From the NCBI GenBank assembly GCA_036375715.1, contig DASVBS010000047.1, positions 32,874-96,873 of the forward strand: a DNA stretch of 64,000 nucleotides, written 5' to 3'. The notes below the pieces were generated by a model. It did no database searches and was not told where the DNA came from. It saw nothing but the letters and a program-made list of their open reading frames with translations. Both the position numbers and the translations under genes were made by a program. Of the stretch, positions 8,383-19,300 are shown one piece after another. How positions within the stretch are numbered: the first letter of the stretch is position 1; every line of letters starts with the position of its first letter. Source of the DNA: Longimicrobiaceae bacterium (GTDB lineage Bacteria > Gemmatimonadota > Gemmatimonadetes > Longimicrobiales > Longimicrobiaceae).

Positions 8383-9894
8383 TCAGGAGGAAGGGGCGAG
8401 GTCCGGCCGTGGGAAGAGCACGTCACCCTTCTGCACCTTCCATCCGGTCGGCTGCAGCGAGGCGAGGTCGTCCAGTCGCGGGAGCTGTTCGGGGCCGCCC
8501 AGCTGCCGCCAGAGCTCGAGGGCCTTGGTCGGAAGGTAGGGACTGAGGAGCACCGCGCTGATCGAGAGCGCGCGCGCCAGCGCCCCGAGCACCGCGTCCA
8601 GCGCGTCACCGCGATCCGGATCCTTCGCGAGCTTCCAGGGCGCCTGCTCGCCGACGAACGCATTGGCGGTGGACACAAGGCCAAGTGCAGCCGCGGCCCC
8701 CTCGTGTAGGAGGTAGGCGTCCATCTTTTCGCGATACTGGGCAACCGCCGCCTCGATGGCGCGGTCCAGCTGCGTGCCGCCCGACTCAGGGATCACCCCT
8801 TCGCGGTATTTCAGCACCATCGAGATGGTGCGGCTAGCGAGGTTGCCGAGGTCGTTCGCGAGCTCCGAGGTATAGCGCTCGTCGAAGCGCTCCCAGGTGA
8901 AGCTGCCATCCCCGTCCCAGGGGATCTCCCGAAGGATGAAATAGCGCAGCGCATCCGGCCCGTAGCGGCCGATCGCCTCGTCCAGGGTGAACGAAACGCC
9001 CGCGGACTTGGAGATCTTGCCGCCGCCCAGCGTCATCCACCCGTGCCCCCAGACCTGGCGGGGTGTCGCGACCCCTGCTGACATCAGCATGGCGGGCCAG
9101 TAGACGCAGTGGAAGCGCACGATGTCCTTGCCGATCACGTGGAGATCGGCGGGCCAGAGGCGCTCGTAGCCCGGGTTCGGGAATCCCGTCGCCGAGAGAT
9201 AGTTGGTCAGCGCGTCGATCCAGACGTAGACCGCGTGCTCCGGGTCGCCGGGCCAGCGGATCCCCCACGCCAGCGAGGATCGGGAGACCGAGATGTCCTT
9301 GATCTCTTCGATCATCCGCCGCACCTCGTTGCGGCGCGACTCGGGCCGAACGAAGTCGGTTTCCTCGACCAGCTTCAACAGCGGCTCACGGTAGCGCGAG
9401 AGGCGGAAGAACCAGTCGTCCTCCTCCATCCACTGGATCTCGCGGGTCGGATGCTCGGGACAGCGACCGTCGACCAGCTCGTCGGCGCTCTTGTACGCCT
9501 CGCAGCCGACGCAGTAGTAGCCGGCGTAGGTGCCTCGGTACAGGTCGCCCGCGGCCTCCATCCGATTGATGATCTCGACCACCGCGTCGCGGTGCCGGTC
9601 CTCGGTGGTGCGTATGAAGTCGTCGTAGGAGATGTGCAGCTTCGCCCAGGCGGCTCGGAACGCGTCGGCGATTCCGTCGACCCACTCCTGGGGTGAGACA
9701 CCGTTTGCTGCCGCCGTCTGCGCTACCTTCTGCCCGTGTTCGTCCATCCCGATCACGAAGTGCACGGGAATGCCCTTCAGCCGCTGATAACGGGCGATCG
9801 CGTCGGCTCCCACCTTCTCGAGCGCATGCCCGAGGTGGGGAGGGCCGTTGGCGTAGTCGATGGCGGTCGTGATGTAGAAGGTGTCGGTGCTCAC
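8383..9894 (-). CDS. metG: Methionine--tRNA ligase
   Basis: Class I aminoacyl-tRNA synthetase charging tRNA-Met, about 503 residues. The HIGH-type motif is PPHLGH (near residue 17-22) within YANGPPHLGHALEK, and the KMSKS-type motif is KISKSAG (near residue 290). A zinc-knuckle-like segment is present (YCVGCEAYKSADEL, then GRCPEHP). The anticodon-binding helical domain follows (RYTSELANDLGNLASR). The C-terminal tRNA-binding EMAP/OB domain found in E. coli MetG is missing, so this is the short form. GTG at 9894 is chosen (MSTDTFYITTAIDYANG); a TTG two codons upstream is also possible. Confidence 0.95.
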   Translation of the reverse strand: MSTDTFYITTAIDYANGPPHLGHALEKVGADAIARYQRLKGIPVHFVIGMDEHGQKVAQTAAANGVSPQEWVDGIADAFRAAWAKLHISYDDFIRTTEDRHRDAVVEIINRMEAAGDLYRGTYAGYYCVGCEAYKSADELVDGRCPEHPTREIQWMEEDDWFFRLSRYREPLLKLVEETDFVRPESRRNEVRRMIEEIKDISVSRSSLAWGIRWPGDPEHAVYVWIDALTNYLSATGFPNPGYERLWPADLHVIGKDIVRFHCVYWPAMLMSAGVATPRQVWGHGWMTLGGGKISKSAGVSFTLDEAIGRYGPDALRYFILREIPWDGDGSFTWERFDERYTSELANDLGNLASRTISMVLKYREGVIPESGGTQLDRAIEAAVAQYREKMDAYLLHEGAAAALGLVSTANAFVGEQAPWKLAKDPDRGDALDAVLGALARALSISAVLLSPYLPTKALELWRQLGGPEQLPRLDDLASLQPTGWKVQKGDVLFPRPDLAPSS

Positions 9895-10033
9895 GAGCAA
9901 TACTGAAAAAGTCGGAATCCAGGAGTCGCAAGTCGAAATGGCCGTCTGCCACGTGGCATCCGCGCCGCCGTCGCAATCTACGGGGGTTACCCCGAAACAG
10001 CCATTCCGACCCCGGACTCCCGGATTCCGGCTG

Positions 10034-11017
10034 CTATCGTCTCCGGCGCCTGCGCCGCTTCGCGTCCTTCTGCCCGTCCGGCACGGAGATGATCTTCTCC
10101 TCGGTGCGAGGGGCGGGCACGGGCTCCTCCCGCGGCACGGCGGCCATCTCGGCTCGAAGCTGAGCGAGGCCGACGGTCCGACGCTGGCGCTGCTCGTCCA
10201 TCAAGGTGACGAGGTCCCGCCAGATGTCGATACCGATCACCTTCTCCGGGCCGTGGGTAGTGTGCAGGACCTTCCCCTCGCGCGGGAAGCGTTTGCGTGC
10301 GGCGAGGTAGGCGTCGTGCTCGTAGGTGAGGCAGCACATCAACCGGCCGCAGGTGCCGGAGATCTGGGCGGGATTCAGCGAGAGATTCTGGTCCTTGGCG
10401 AGCTGCAGCGAGATCGGCTTGATCTCCCGGAGCCAGGTGGAGCAACAGAGCTCTCTGCCACATCGGCCGACTCCGCCGAGCAGAGCCGCCTCGTCGCGCA
10501 CCCCGATCTGCTTCAGCTCGATGCGCGTGCGGAAGGTCCGTGCGAGGTCGCGGACGAGCTGTCGGAAATCCACCCGCCGCTCGGCAGTGAAATACAGGAT
10601 CAGCTTGTTGCGATCCCACTGCCATTCGGTCTCGGTGACCTTCATCTTGAGGTTGTGCTGCTCAACCATCTCGCGTGCCTTACGGCGCACGCGCTCCTCG
10701 TCGGCACGCAGCACCATGAGCTTCTGCAAGTCCTCCGGCTCCGCTCGGCGCGCGACTCTTCGCTCGGGAGGAGGGCTGGCGTCCCCATTTTCAGCAGGAT
10801 GGCAGGAGCTGCACTTGCGCGCGGCGATCCCTCCCACGGAACGGATCCGCCCGAGGTCCTGGCCTCGTTCGACGTCGACGATCACGTAATCGCCGACGGA
10901 CAGTTCGGGATCAGTGGTCAGGAAGAAGTCTCGCCGATTCCCCTTGAACCCTACCTCGACGACATACGGACCATCGGCGGCCGGCGGAGCCGACGGGATC
11001 ACGGGAAGTGGGAGCAT
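10034..11017 (-). CDS. ricT: PSP1 domain protein, RicT/YaaT-like
   Basis: A 327-residue PSP1-family protein. The conserved core is present: FTAERRVDFRQLVRDLA, RTRIELKQIGVRDEA, then the cysteine motifs GRCGRELCCSTWL and GTCGRLMCCLTYEHDAY. In Bacillus RicT (YaaT) such cysteines take part in a Fe-S-binding complex with RicA and RicF that affects RNA maturation by RNase Y. A CSSCHP motif near residue 70 adds two cysteines. Start: ATG 11017 has GGAAGG five bases upstream, which decides against the longer frame to 11083. The tail is very basic (KDAKRRRRRRR), suggesting RNA contact. It lies 72 bp downstream of accA on the same strand. Confidence 0.85.
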   Translation of the reverse strand: MLPLPVIPSAPPAADGPYVVEVGFKGNRRDFFLTTDPELSVGDYVIVDVERGQDLGRIRSVGGIAARKCSSCHPAENGDASPPPERRVARRAEPEDLQKLMVLRADEERVRRKAREMVEQHNLKMKVTETEWQWDRNKLILYFTAERRVDFRQLVRDLARTFRTRIELKQIGVRDEAALLGGVGRCGRELCCSTWLREIKPISLQLAKDQNLSLNPAQISGTCGRLMCCLTYEHDAYLAARKRFPREGKVLHTTHGPEKVIGIDIWRDLVTLMDEQRQRRTVGLAQLRAEMAAVPREEPVPAPRTEEKIISVPDGQKDAKRRRRRRR

Positions 11018-11089
11018 GAATACCTTCCATGTATCGAAACGACGCGCGGAGACAGGGTCCCCGGGTCGCGGAGGGTGAACCAACAGCGG

Positions 11090-12052
11090 TCAGGCAGCGT
11101 GCCACTCGCCCATGGCGAGGTACTTCGCGCGACGCTTCTCCAGCAACTCTTCCAGGGAGAGCGACTGCAGCTCACCCAGGTGGCGGACGAGTGCCTCGCG
11201 GAGGTTCTCGGCGGTACGATCCCAGTCCGAGTGCGCGCCGCCCGCAGGTTCCGGCACGATTTCGTCGATCACGCCGAGCTGAGCAAGGTCGGGCGCGGTG
11301 ATCTTCAGCGCGGCCGCGGCCTTGTCGCGCTCGCTGTTGGACTTCCAGAGAATGGCCGCGCAGCCCTCGGGGGAGATGACGGAGTAGACGCTATTCTCCA
11401 GCATGAGAATCCGGTCCGTCACCCCGATGCCGAGCGCCCCACCGGAGCCGCCCTCGCCGATCACCACGCTGATCGTGGGCACGCGCAAGGCCGCCATCGC
11501 GCGCAGGTTGCGGGCGATGGCCTCGGCCTGGCCACGCTCCTCCGCGCCGATGCCGGGATAGGCGCCCATGGTGTCGATCATCGTGATCACCGGGCGACGG
11601 AATTTCTCCGCGAGCTTCATCAACCGGAGGGCCTTGCGATATCCCTCCGGGTGGGCCATCCCGAAGTTGCGCCGCAGGTTTTCGTTCATGTCACGGCCCT
11701 TCTGATGGCCGATGAGCATGACCGATTCGCCCTCGAGGCGCGCCCATCCGCCCACGATGGACCCGTCGTCGCGGAAGCCCCGATCACCGTGCAGCTCGAC
11801 CCAATCGGTGAAGGCGCGCGCGACGAAATCCAGCGTGTAGGGACGCGACGGATGACGGGCGACCATCACGCGCTCGAGCGGCGTCAGCTTGCGGTAGACG
11901 TCGCGCTTCAGCGAGTGCAGCTTGCGCTCGAGGGAGCGCAGCTCCGCCGAAACGTCCAGCCCGCGCTCCCGAGCGAGGTCTTGCAGTCGTTCGATCTGCT
12001 GCTCGACCTCGGCGATGGCCTTCTCGAAATCAAGATGGGCAACGGTTGCCAC
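11090..12052 (-). CDS. accA: Acetyl-CoA carboxylase carboxyltransferase subunit alpha
   Basis: A 320-residue AccA, which with AccD transfers the carboxyl group from carboxybiotin to acetyl-CoA, the first step of fatty acid synthesis. Family features: the N-terminal coiled helix (DFEKAIAEVEQQIERL), VMVARHPSRPYTLDFV, RGFRDDGSIVGGWARL, MIGHQKGRD equivalent (LIGHQKGRDMNEN), FGMAHPEGYRKALRLM, DTMGAYPGIGAEERGQAEAI, and the crotonase-fold oxyanion region GEGGSGGALGIGV. Length is normal. The start is GTG 12052. AccD is not in this window. Confidence 0.97.
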   Translation of the reverse strand: MATVAHLDFEKAIAEVEQQIERLQDLARERGLDVSAELRSLERKLHSLKRDVYRKLTPLERVMVARHPSRPYTLDFVARAFTDWVELHGDRGFRDDGSIVGGWARLEGESVMLIGHQKGRDMNENLRRNFGMAHPEGYRKALRLMKLAEKFRRPVITMIDTMGAYPGIGAEERGQAEAIARNLRAMAALRVPTISVVIGEGGSGGALGIGVTDRILMLENSVYSVISPEGCAAILWKSNSERDKAAAALKITAPDLAQLGVIDEIVPEPAGGAHSDWDRTAENLREALVRHLGELQSLSLEELLEKRRAKYLAMGEWHAA

Positions 12053-12399
12053 AATAACTTCTGAGCTGAAGGAGTCTGGTTAGGTCACCTGGGCGGGAGC
12101 TCCGTGCCCCGGACCCAGCGGCCGCTGGTCGTCCCGGCCCCCCTCCTGCCGTCCCGGGTCGCCTGTCATCTCACGCCCGTCTTTCGATCGTGGGCGCCGC
12201 GCAAGAATTGCCTGTAGGGGCGCCTCTTGTGGGCGCCGGCAGGACGATTTGCGGATCGCCGCCGTCCGGAACCCTCAGCCTCGCGTGCGGGTGGCCACCA
12301 AGGGCAGTCCTTAAGGGCCCATCTCGATCTACATCCAGCCGAGCGACACCCGCGTGCGACCCCCGCTCCGCAACCCCAAGTCTACAATTGATAACAACA
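12053..12399. other. 347-bp gap between dnaE and accA
   Basis: No coding frame or RNA gene is supported. Around 12190-12240 there is GGGCGCC, then TGTAGGGGCGCC, TCTTGT and GGGCGCC, a small imperfect inverted repeat of the TAGGGGCG type. Near the dnaE stop the sequence turns AT-rich without a hairpin plus T-run. Nothing else is seen. Confidence 0.4.
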
Positions 12400-15300
12400 T
12401 CACGCCGTCTTGACCAGCGTGACCGCCGATTCGCCCAGCGTATCGCGCAGCTGAACGAGCAGCTCCGGACGCGGCATCACGGTCAGAGAACGCGAGCGAA
12501 GCCGGGGCGAATCGTCGTCGCCGCCGTTAGTCCAGCGCACGATCAGAGGCGCTGGACCGGGCGACGCAATGAGCAGAGCGGTTGCGCGACGAATCGAGTC
12601 CGCGTCGGAGTCGTGGCCCAGATTGATGCAGAGGCCGACGGCTCCGCTCTCTCGCACCGACGCGAGCGGCGTCACCCCGTCGAGGAAGATGGGAGGATCC
12701 TCCTCGTCCCGCTCCCGGCCGGAGACGGCCCCGCGCAGCAGCACCGGGGTGTCCTTCTGCAACGAGTCCTTGTTTCGCTCCCAGGATTCCCCGAAGGCCA
12801 GCACGGTGGCAGTTCCGTGGAAGTCCTCCACCGTGATCCGGCCCCACTCTGCACCGTCACGCTTGGAAATCTGGCGGCTCACCTCGGTGACGACGCATGC
12901 CAACTCCACCTTCTGATCCCTGAACTCCTTCAGGTTGGCGGTGTTCACCCGGTCGAAGAGGGCCATCTCCTCGCGGTAGCGGTCGAGCGGGTGTCCCGAG
13001 ATGAAGAAGCCGAGGATCTCCTTCTCGCGCTGCAGCCGTTCGCTCTCCGGCCACGGCTGGACGTTGGGCAAGGGGGGCTCGGAGATTCCCGCACTGTTGA
13101 CAGAGTCCTCGCCGAGCAGGTCGCCGAAGATGTTCTCCTGGATGCTCTCGCGATCCTTCTGCGCCTGTTGCGCGGCGGCAAAGGCAGCTTCCAGCCCCGC
13201 GAGGAGCTGGGCGCGGCCCTGCGGGGCGAAGCCGTCCAGGGCTCCCGCGCAGATCAACGCCTCCACGACCCGCTTATTGCAGAGGCGCAGGTCGATCCGG
13301 CAGAGGAAGTCGAAGAGCGACTTGAACGGCCCCTCCGCCTCCCGCGCAGCGAGGATGGAGCGCACCGCTCCCTCGCCCACCCCGCGGATCGCCCCCAGCC
13401 CGAAACGGATGTCGCCCACACCGTCGCCGACGACGGTGAACTTCAGGTTCGATTCGTTCACGTGGGGCGGAAGCACCTCCAGACCGCGCGGGCAGCGCTC
13501 CGGAAGGTACTTGCCCATCTCGCGGCAGGCGGCGATGTACGCCACGACATCCTCGGTCTTGTCCACCACCGAGCTGAGCAGCGCGGCCATGAACTCGGCG
13601 GGATACCAGCATTTCAACCAGGCTGTCTGGTAGGCGATCAGCCCGTAGGCGGCGCTGTGTGACTTGTTGAAGCCGTATCGCCCGAACGCCTCGATCTGCT
13701 CAGCCAGGTCCTCGATCAGCTTACGGTCGTGGCCGCGCGCCACCGCCCGCTCCACGAAGCCGCCCAGCTCCTTCTTGATCAGCTCGGCGTCCTTCTTTCC
13801 CACCGCCTTGCGGAGCACGTCCGCCTCGGCCAGGGAGAAGCCGGCCAGGATCTGGGCGATTCGCATCACCTGCTCCTGGTAGACGATGACCCCGTAGGTC
13901 GGCTCGAGCACCTCGGCCAGGTCCGGGTGGGGGTAGGAGACCGGCTCCTGACCGAGCTTCCGGCGGATGTAGACCAGGTCCATCCCCATGTCGAGCGGGC
14001 CTGGTCGCACCAGCGCGTTGGCGGCGATCAGGTCGTCGAACCGATCCGCCTTCATTGCGCGCAGCTTCTCGGTCGCGAGCGCCGATTCGAACTGGAACAC
14101 GCCAGCCGTGCCGCCGCGGGCGAGCATCCGGTAGACCGCTGGATCGTCCAGCGGAATGTCCTCGACCCGGCCGTACTCCACTCCGGTCTCGGGATGTCGC
14201 AGCTTGCCGCCGTGGCGGCTGCGGATCGTCGCTACCGCGTCGTGGATGACCGTGAGCGTCTTCAGGCCCAGGAAGTCCATCTTGAGCATGCCCGCCTTCT
14301 CCAGGCAGGTCATGTCGTACTGCGTCACCAGTACCGACTCACCGTCGGCTCCTCCCGCGCCCTTGGTGCTCTGGGTGCAGATCGGCACGTAGTCCTGCAG
14401 TGGCCCGGGCGCGATCACCACGCCTGCCGCGTGGACGCTGGAATGGCGGGAGAGCCCTTCGAGCGTCTGCGAGTAGTCGAGGAGCCGGCGGTAGCGTTCC
14501 TCCTGCTCGTACAGCGTGCGGATCTCCGGGATCTGCTTCACCGCCTCCGCTACCGTCAGGGAGTACGCCGGCCCGTTGGGAATCAACTTCGCCAGACGGT
14601 CGGTTTCCGCCGGGAGGAAGCCGAGCGTCCGGCCAACGTCCTTCACCACCGCCCGGGACTTCATGGTGCCGAAGGTGATGATCTGACCGACCGCGTCGCG
14701 TCCGTACTTCTCTCGCACGTACTCGATCACCTCGCCGCGCCGCTCGAAGCAGAAGTCCACGTCGATGTCGGGCATCGACACGCGCTCGGGGTTCAGGAAG
14801 CGCTCGAACAGGAGATCGAAGCGGATGGGACAGATGTCCGTGATCCCCATGCAGTAGGCGACGATGGACCCTGCTGCGGAGCCCCGGCCCGGCCCCACCG
14901 GGATGCCGTGCTGGCGCGCCCAGCGGATGAAATCGGCGGTGATGAGGAAGTAGCCCGAATAGCCGAGCTTGGTGATCACGTCGAGCTCGTATTCGACCCG
15001 TTCGCGGATGTGGGGCGGGATGTCGTCGGCCGCCTTTCCGGCGGTGCCCATGGACTCGCCGTCGGCCTGGCCGCTGGCCGCCTGAACGGTCGCCGTGGAG
15101 GAGTCATCACCGGTCTTCTTGCCGTACCGCTGCCGCGCCCCGCTCCAGACCCAGGCCCGCAGCATCTCCTCTTCCGATGCAAAGCCCTCCGATTCGGTGG
15201 GGAAGCGCGGAACGTAGTACTTCTTCTCGAACTGGAGGTCGACCTCGTCGGCAATGCGCAGGGTGTTCTCCAGCACGTCCGGACGATCCGGGAAGAACTG

Positions 15301-16050
15301 GGCGATCTCGAGGTGGTTCTTGAAGTACAGCCCCTCGTCGTAGCGCATCCGGTCGGGATCGGAGTGATCCTTTCCCAGACCGATGCAGAGCAGGATGTCG
15401 TGCGCCGGGTGATCTTCGGCCCGAAGGAAGTGCGCGTCGTTGGTGGCCACCACCGGAAGTCCGACCTGGTCGGCCAAGGCCAGGATTCGGCGGTTCAGCT
15501 CCGCCTGACCCTCGTAGTCGTGCGCCTGCACCTCGAGGTAGTAGCGACCAGGGAAGGTCTCGGCGTACCAGGCGGCCGCCTCGCGCGCCTCGTCCTCGCG
15601 TCCCTCCATGAGGTGCTGGGCGACCTCCCCCGCCAGGCAGGCGCTGGTGACGATGAGACCCTCGGAGTACCGCGCCAGCACCTCCCGATCGATGCGCGGC
15701 TTGAAGTAGAACCCCTCGCTGAAGCCGATGGAGGAGAGGCGGGCGAGGTTGCGGTAGCCGATCAGGTCGCGCGCCAGCAGGACCAGGTGGTAGTAGCCCT
15801 TCTCCCCCTTGACCTTACCGCGCTCGAAGCGACTCCCGGGCGCGACGTAGGCCTCCATCCCCACGATCGGTTTCAGACCCGCCTTTCTGGCCTTCTCCTG
15901 GAAGATCCAGGCGCCGTACATCACGCCGTGATCGGTGAGCGCGAGAGCAGGCTGCTCGAACTCCAGCGCTCGGGTGATGAGGTCGCCGACGCGGTTGGCG
16001 CCGTCGAGAAGGGAGTACTCCGAGTGGCAGTGCAGGTGAACGAACGACAT
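12400..16050 (-). CDS. dnaE: DNA polymerase III subunit alpha
   Basis: The replicative polymerase catalytic subunit, 1216 residues, DnaE1-like. The N-terminal PHP domain begins at once (SFVHLHCHSEYSLLDG, ALTDHGVMYG) and keeps its histidines. The polymerase active site shows GPGRGSAAGSIVAYC and PDIDVDFCFERR, with the third acidic segment in GMLKMDFLGLKTL. The tau/beta-binding C-terminal region includes the HhH domain (AFGRYGFNKSHSAAYG) and an OB fold (VELACVVTEVSRQISKRDG). An extra low-complexity Ser/Thr/Gly/Ala-rich insertion of about 35 residues (SSTATVQAASGQADGESMG, near residue 310-345) lies between PHP and palm domains. It is divergent from the SusC gene. Confidence 0.97.
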   Translation of the reverse strand: MSFVHLHCHSEYSLLDGANRVGDLITRALEFEQPALALTDHGVMYGAWIFQEKARKAGLKPIVGMEAYVAPGSRFERGKVKGEKGYYHLVLLARDLIGYRNLARLSSIGFSEGFYFKPRIDREVLARYSEGLIVTSACLAGEVAQHLMEGREDEAREAAAWYAETFPGRYYLEVQAHDYEGQAELNRRILALADQVGLPVVATNDAHFLRAEDHPAHDILLCIGLGKDHSDPDRMRYDEGLYFKNHLEIAQFFPDRPDVLENTLRIADEVDLQFEKKYYVPRFPTESEGFASEEEMLRAWVWSGARQRYGKKTGDDSSTATVQAASGQADGESMGTAGKAADDIPPHIRERVEYELDVITKLGYSGYFLITADFIRWARQHGIPVGPGRGSAAGSIVAYCMGITDICPIRFDLLFERFLNPERVSMPDIDVDFCFERRGEVIEYVREKYGRDAVGQIITFGTMKSRAVVKDVGRTLGFLPAETDRLAKLIPNGPAYSLTVAEAVKQIPEIRTLYEQEERYRRLLDYSQTLEGLSRHSSVHAAGVVIAPGPLQDYVPICTQSTKGAGGADGESVLVTQYDMTCLEKAGMLKMDFLGLKTLTVIHDAVATIRSRHGGKLRHPETGVEYGRVEDIPLDDPAVYRMLARGGTAGVFQFESALATEKLRAMKADRFDDLIAANALVRPGPLDMGMDLVYIRRKLGQEPVSYPHPDLAEVLEPTYGVIVYQEQVMRIAQILAGFSLAEADVLRKAVGKKDAELIKKELGGFVERAVARGHDRKLIEDLAEQIEAFGRYGFNKSHSAAYGLIAYQTAWLKCWYPAEFMAALLSSVVDKTEDVVAYIAACREMGKYLPERCPRGLEVLPPHVNESNLKFTVVGDGVGDIRFGLGAIRGVGEGAVRSILAAREAEGPFKSLFDFLCRIDLRLCNKRVVEALICAGALDGFAPQGRAQLLAGLEAAFAAAQQAQKDRESIQENIFGDLLGEDSVNSAGISEPPLPNVQPWPESERLQREKEILGFFISGHPLDRYREEMALFDRVNTANLKEFRDQKVELACVVTEVSRQISKRDGAEWGRITVEDFHGTATVLAFGESWERNKDSLQKDTPVLLRGAVSGRERDEEDPPIFLDGVTPLASVRESGAVGLCINLGHDSDADSIRRATALLIASPGPAPLIVRWTNGGDDDSPRLRSRSLTVMPRPELLVQLRDTLGESAVTLVKTA

Positions 16051-16395
16051 CGATTCCTGAAATGGGGGAGGTCCTGGCGGGAGCCGGCGAAAGCCGCCGC
16101 GCGCCCTGGATCGGCGGCCGGTTCGGCCCCACCGACGAAGAACTCAAAGCGAAAGCTTGCTTGCGGTTAATATGGTCCGAGCCGGAGGGTGGGAGCAAGG
16201 GACGGGTCGGGGCCGCCAGCTTTGATCCGAAGGCGCAAATCATGCTGCTTTCGGTGACGGACGGCGGGCGATATATGTGGCGCCGTCATAGCGGTCGGAA
16301 TCCGATCGGCAGGCCTGGGAGGCGACTCGCTCCGAGGCCCGTTCGTGTCGTCGTGTGTTCCGACTCCACACCCATCCAGCGTTGGAGGACTCGCA
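16051..16395. other. Divergent 345-bp region between dnaE and the SusC gene
   Basis: No gene is supported. It must contain promoters for both directions. On the minus strand an AT-rich CATATTAACC (about 16168-16177) is a possible -10 for dnaE. On the plus strand GCGATATATGTGG (about 16268-16280) is a possible -10 region for the SusC operon. Neither has a convincing -35. Confidence 0.3.
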
Positions 16396-19300
16396 ATGAA
16401 ACGATTCTTCGTTCGGAAGGGTCGTGGCGAGCACGCAAGCGTGCGATCCGCGACCCGGCCGTTGAAGCGGGTGGTACCGCTTCTCGTGCTGGGACTTGCC
16501 TTGCCTGGTGTGCTCGCCGCGCAGACGGTGACAGGTACGGTGGTCGCCTCCGAATCCGGGTCTCCGCTCCCCGGAGTGACCGTCAACGTGCAGGGCACCG
16601 ATGTGACCACCGTCACCGACGCCTCGGGGCGCTACACCGTCGAGGTCAACAACCCGCAGACCGACACGCTGACCTTCAGCTCGATCGGCTACGCCACCCA
16701 GAATGTGCCGGTCAACGGTCGCACCACCATCGACGTCACCCTGGTGCAGCAGGCGGTGGCGCTGGAGGAGTTGGTGGTGGTCGGTTACGGCACACAGCAG
16801 CGGCGGGACGTGACTGGGGCGGTGGCGTCGGTGGAAACGGAAGACGTCGCGCAGGTGGCCACCCCAAACGTTGAGCAAGCGCTACAAGGGCGGATCGCGG
16901 GCGTCCAGGTCAGCCCCAACTCGGGTGAGCCCGGACAGAGCGCGGTGGTCCGCATCCGCGGCGTGGGCACGCTGAACAACGCCTCCCCCCTCTACGTCGT
17001 CGACGGGATGCTGCTCGACGACATCTCCTTCCTGAACCCCAATGACATCGCCTCCATGGAGGTCCTGAAGGACGCTTCGGCGACGGCGATCTACGGGTCT
17101 CGAGGGGCGAACGGCGTGATCATCGTGACCACCAAGCAGGGGGCCATCGACACCCCGACCCGGTTCACGGTGAGCGCCTACGCGGGGTTCCAGGAGGTTC
17201 AGAACCCCATCGACATGGTAAACGCGCGGCAGTACGCCGAGCTCGCGAACGAGCTGGCCGCGAATCAGGGTCTGCCGGAACCGTATTTCCCCGACCCGGC
17301 CGCGGTGGGACCGGGCACTGACTGGCAGGACGAGATCTTCCGGACGGCCCCGATCCAGAACTACCAGGCCAGCGTGAGTGGCGGCAGCGACCGCGTCTCT
17401 TACTACTTCAGCGGCAACTTCATCCGTCAGGACGGAATCATCCCGAAGTCCGACTACGAGCGCATCACCCTGCGCCTCAATAACGACTACGACCTCACGG
17501 AGACGTTGCGGCTGGGTAACAACTTCAACTTCAGCTACATCGACGATAAGCGGGCCCCGAACGTCCTGCGGACGCTCTATTACGCCGACCCGACGATCCA
17601 GCCCCGGGACGAAAACGGGAATTTCACCGACGGGAACGTCCGTTCCTCCGCCGGAAACCCCGCCGCGACGGTGTTCTACACCAACAATGGGGGCGAGCGG
17701 ACGCGGCTGGTCGGCAATCTGTTCGCGGAGCTCGACTTCCTGAACGACTTCACCTTCCGAACCAGCTTCGGCGTCGATCACGATCGGGACCAGTTCCGCA
17801 ACTTCGTCCCGGAGTTCATCGTCTCGCCCATCCAGCAGAACGTCGACTCCGACCTGACCGTCGAGACCACGACGAACAGCTCCTGGCTGTGGGAGAACAC
17901 GGTGAACTACGACTGGGTGGGGGAACGGCATCGCGTCTCCGCGGTCGCGGGCATCACCGCGCAGTCGTTCTATACGGAGCGGCTCGGCGGGTCGCGAACG
18001 AATCTGGTCGGCGACGATCCCAGCCTCTGGTACCTCAACGCGGGTGACGAGGAGGGGCAGACCAACTTCAACACCGCCGAGGATTGGCGGATGCTCTCCT
18101 ACCTCTTCCGAACGAACTACGCGCTGCTGGACCGCTATCTCCTGACCGCCTCGCTGCGGATCGATGGTTCTTCGCGGTTCGGTTCGGAGAACCGCTACGG
18201 CTGGTTCCCTTCCGTGGCGGTCGGATGGGACCTCGCCCAGGAAGCCTTCATGCAGGACTACGAGAACGTGTCCGCGCTGAAGTTGAGGGCGAGCTGGGGA
18301 CAGATCGGGAACGACAAGATCGGTGCGTACCCGGGGATTCCCGTCGTGACGGGGAATCTCAACGCGATTTTCGGGGAGGACGAAACGATGTTCTTCGGGG
18401 CTTCGCCCATCGAGCTGGCGAACCCGGATGTCAAGTGGGAGCGAACGAGCCAGACCAACATCGGCCTGGATGCATCGTTCTTCGATGGTAGGGTGGGTGC
18501 GACCCTCGATTGGTACAACCGGCTGACCGACGGAATTCTGGTGCGCGTGCCGATCCCCGACTTCGTCGGCGTGTCCACGCAGCCCTTCGTCAACGCGGCC
18601 GAGGTGCTGAACCGCGGCTTCGAGGCGACGCTCGAACTGAATCAGCAGTTCGGCGAGCTCGGCGTGTCGCTCGGACTGAACGCCTCCACCATCGATAACG
18701 AGGTGAAGGAGCTGGGGCAGGGCAACGAGGCGATCTTCGGTGGCGGGCTCGGGAACGAGGTCGGAATCACCACCCGCACGGAGATCGGTCACCCGATTGG
18801 CGCCTTCTGGGGATTCAAGGTCGACGGCGTCTTCCAGACGCCCGAGGAGGTGGCGGCGGGTCCGCTGCGCGGCGGCGAACAGCCCGGCGACCTGCGCTAC
18901 GTGGATACGAACGGAGACGGAGTCATCACCGATGCCGACAAGACCTTCCTCGGCTCTCCGATTCCGGACGTCATCTACGGCATGAACATCGACCTCAACT
19001 GGCGGTGGTTCGACTTCTCGGCGAACTTCAGCGGCCAGTCGGGCAACGAGGTCTACAACGGCAAGAAGGCGGTGCGCTTCGGGGTGGACAACTTCGAGAA
19101 ATCCTTCCTGAACCGCTGGACGGGCCCGGGGACGAGCACGACCGAGCCTCGCGTGACCAATGCCGGACACAACTATCTCGCATCGGAGCGCTTCATCGAG
19201 GACGGCTCTTTCTTCAAGCTGAACTCGGCGCAGCTCGGCTACCGTCTGCCGGAGTCGGTGACCAGCCAGCTGAACCTGGCCTCGGCTCGTATCTACGTGA

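Noticed and set aside
9881..12064. Open frame of 727 codons on the plus strand
   Set aside because: Runs opposite to ricT and accA and shows only mirror-image composition.
13729..16170. Open frame of 813 codons on the plus strand
   Set aside because: Antisense to dnaE, whose protein motifs are complete; the frame has no recognisable domain.
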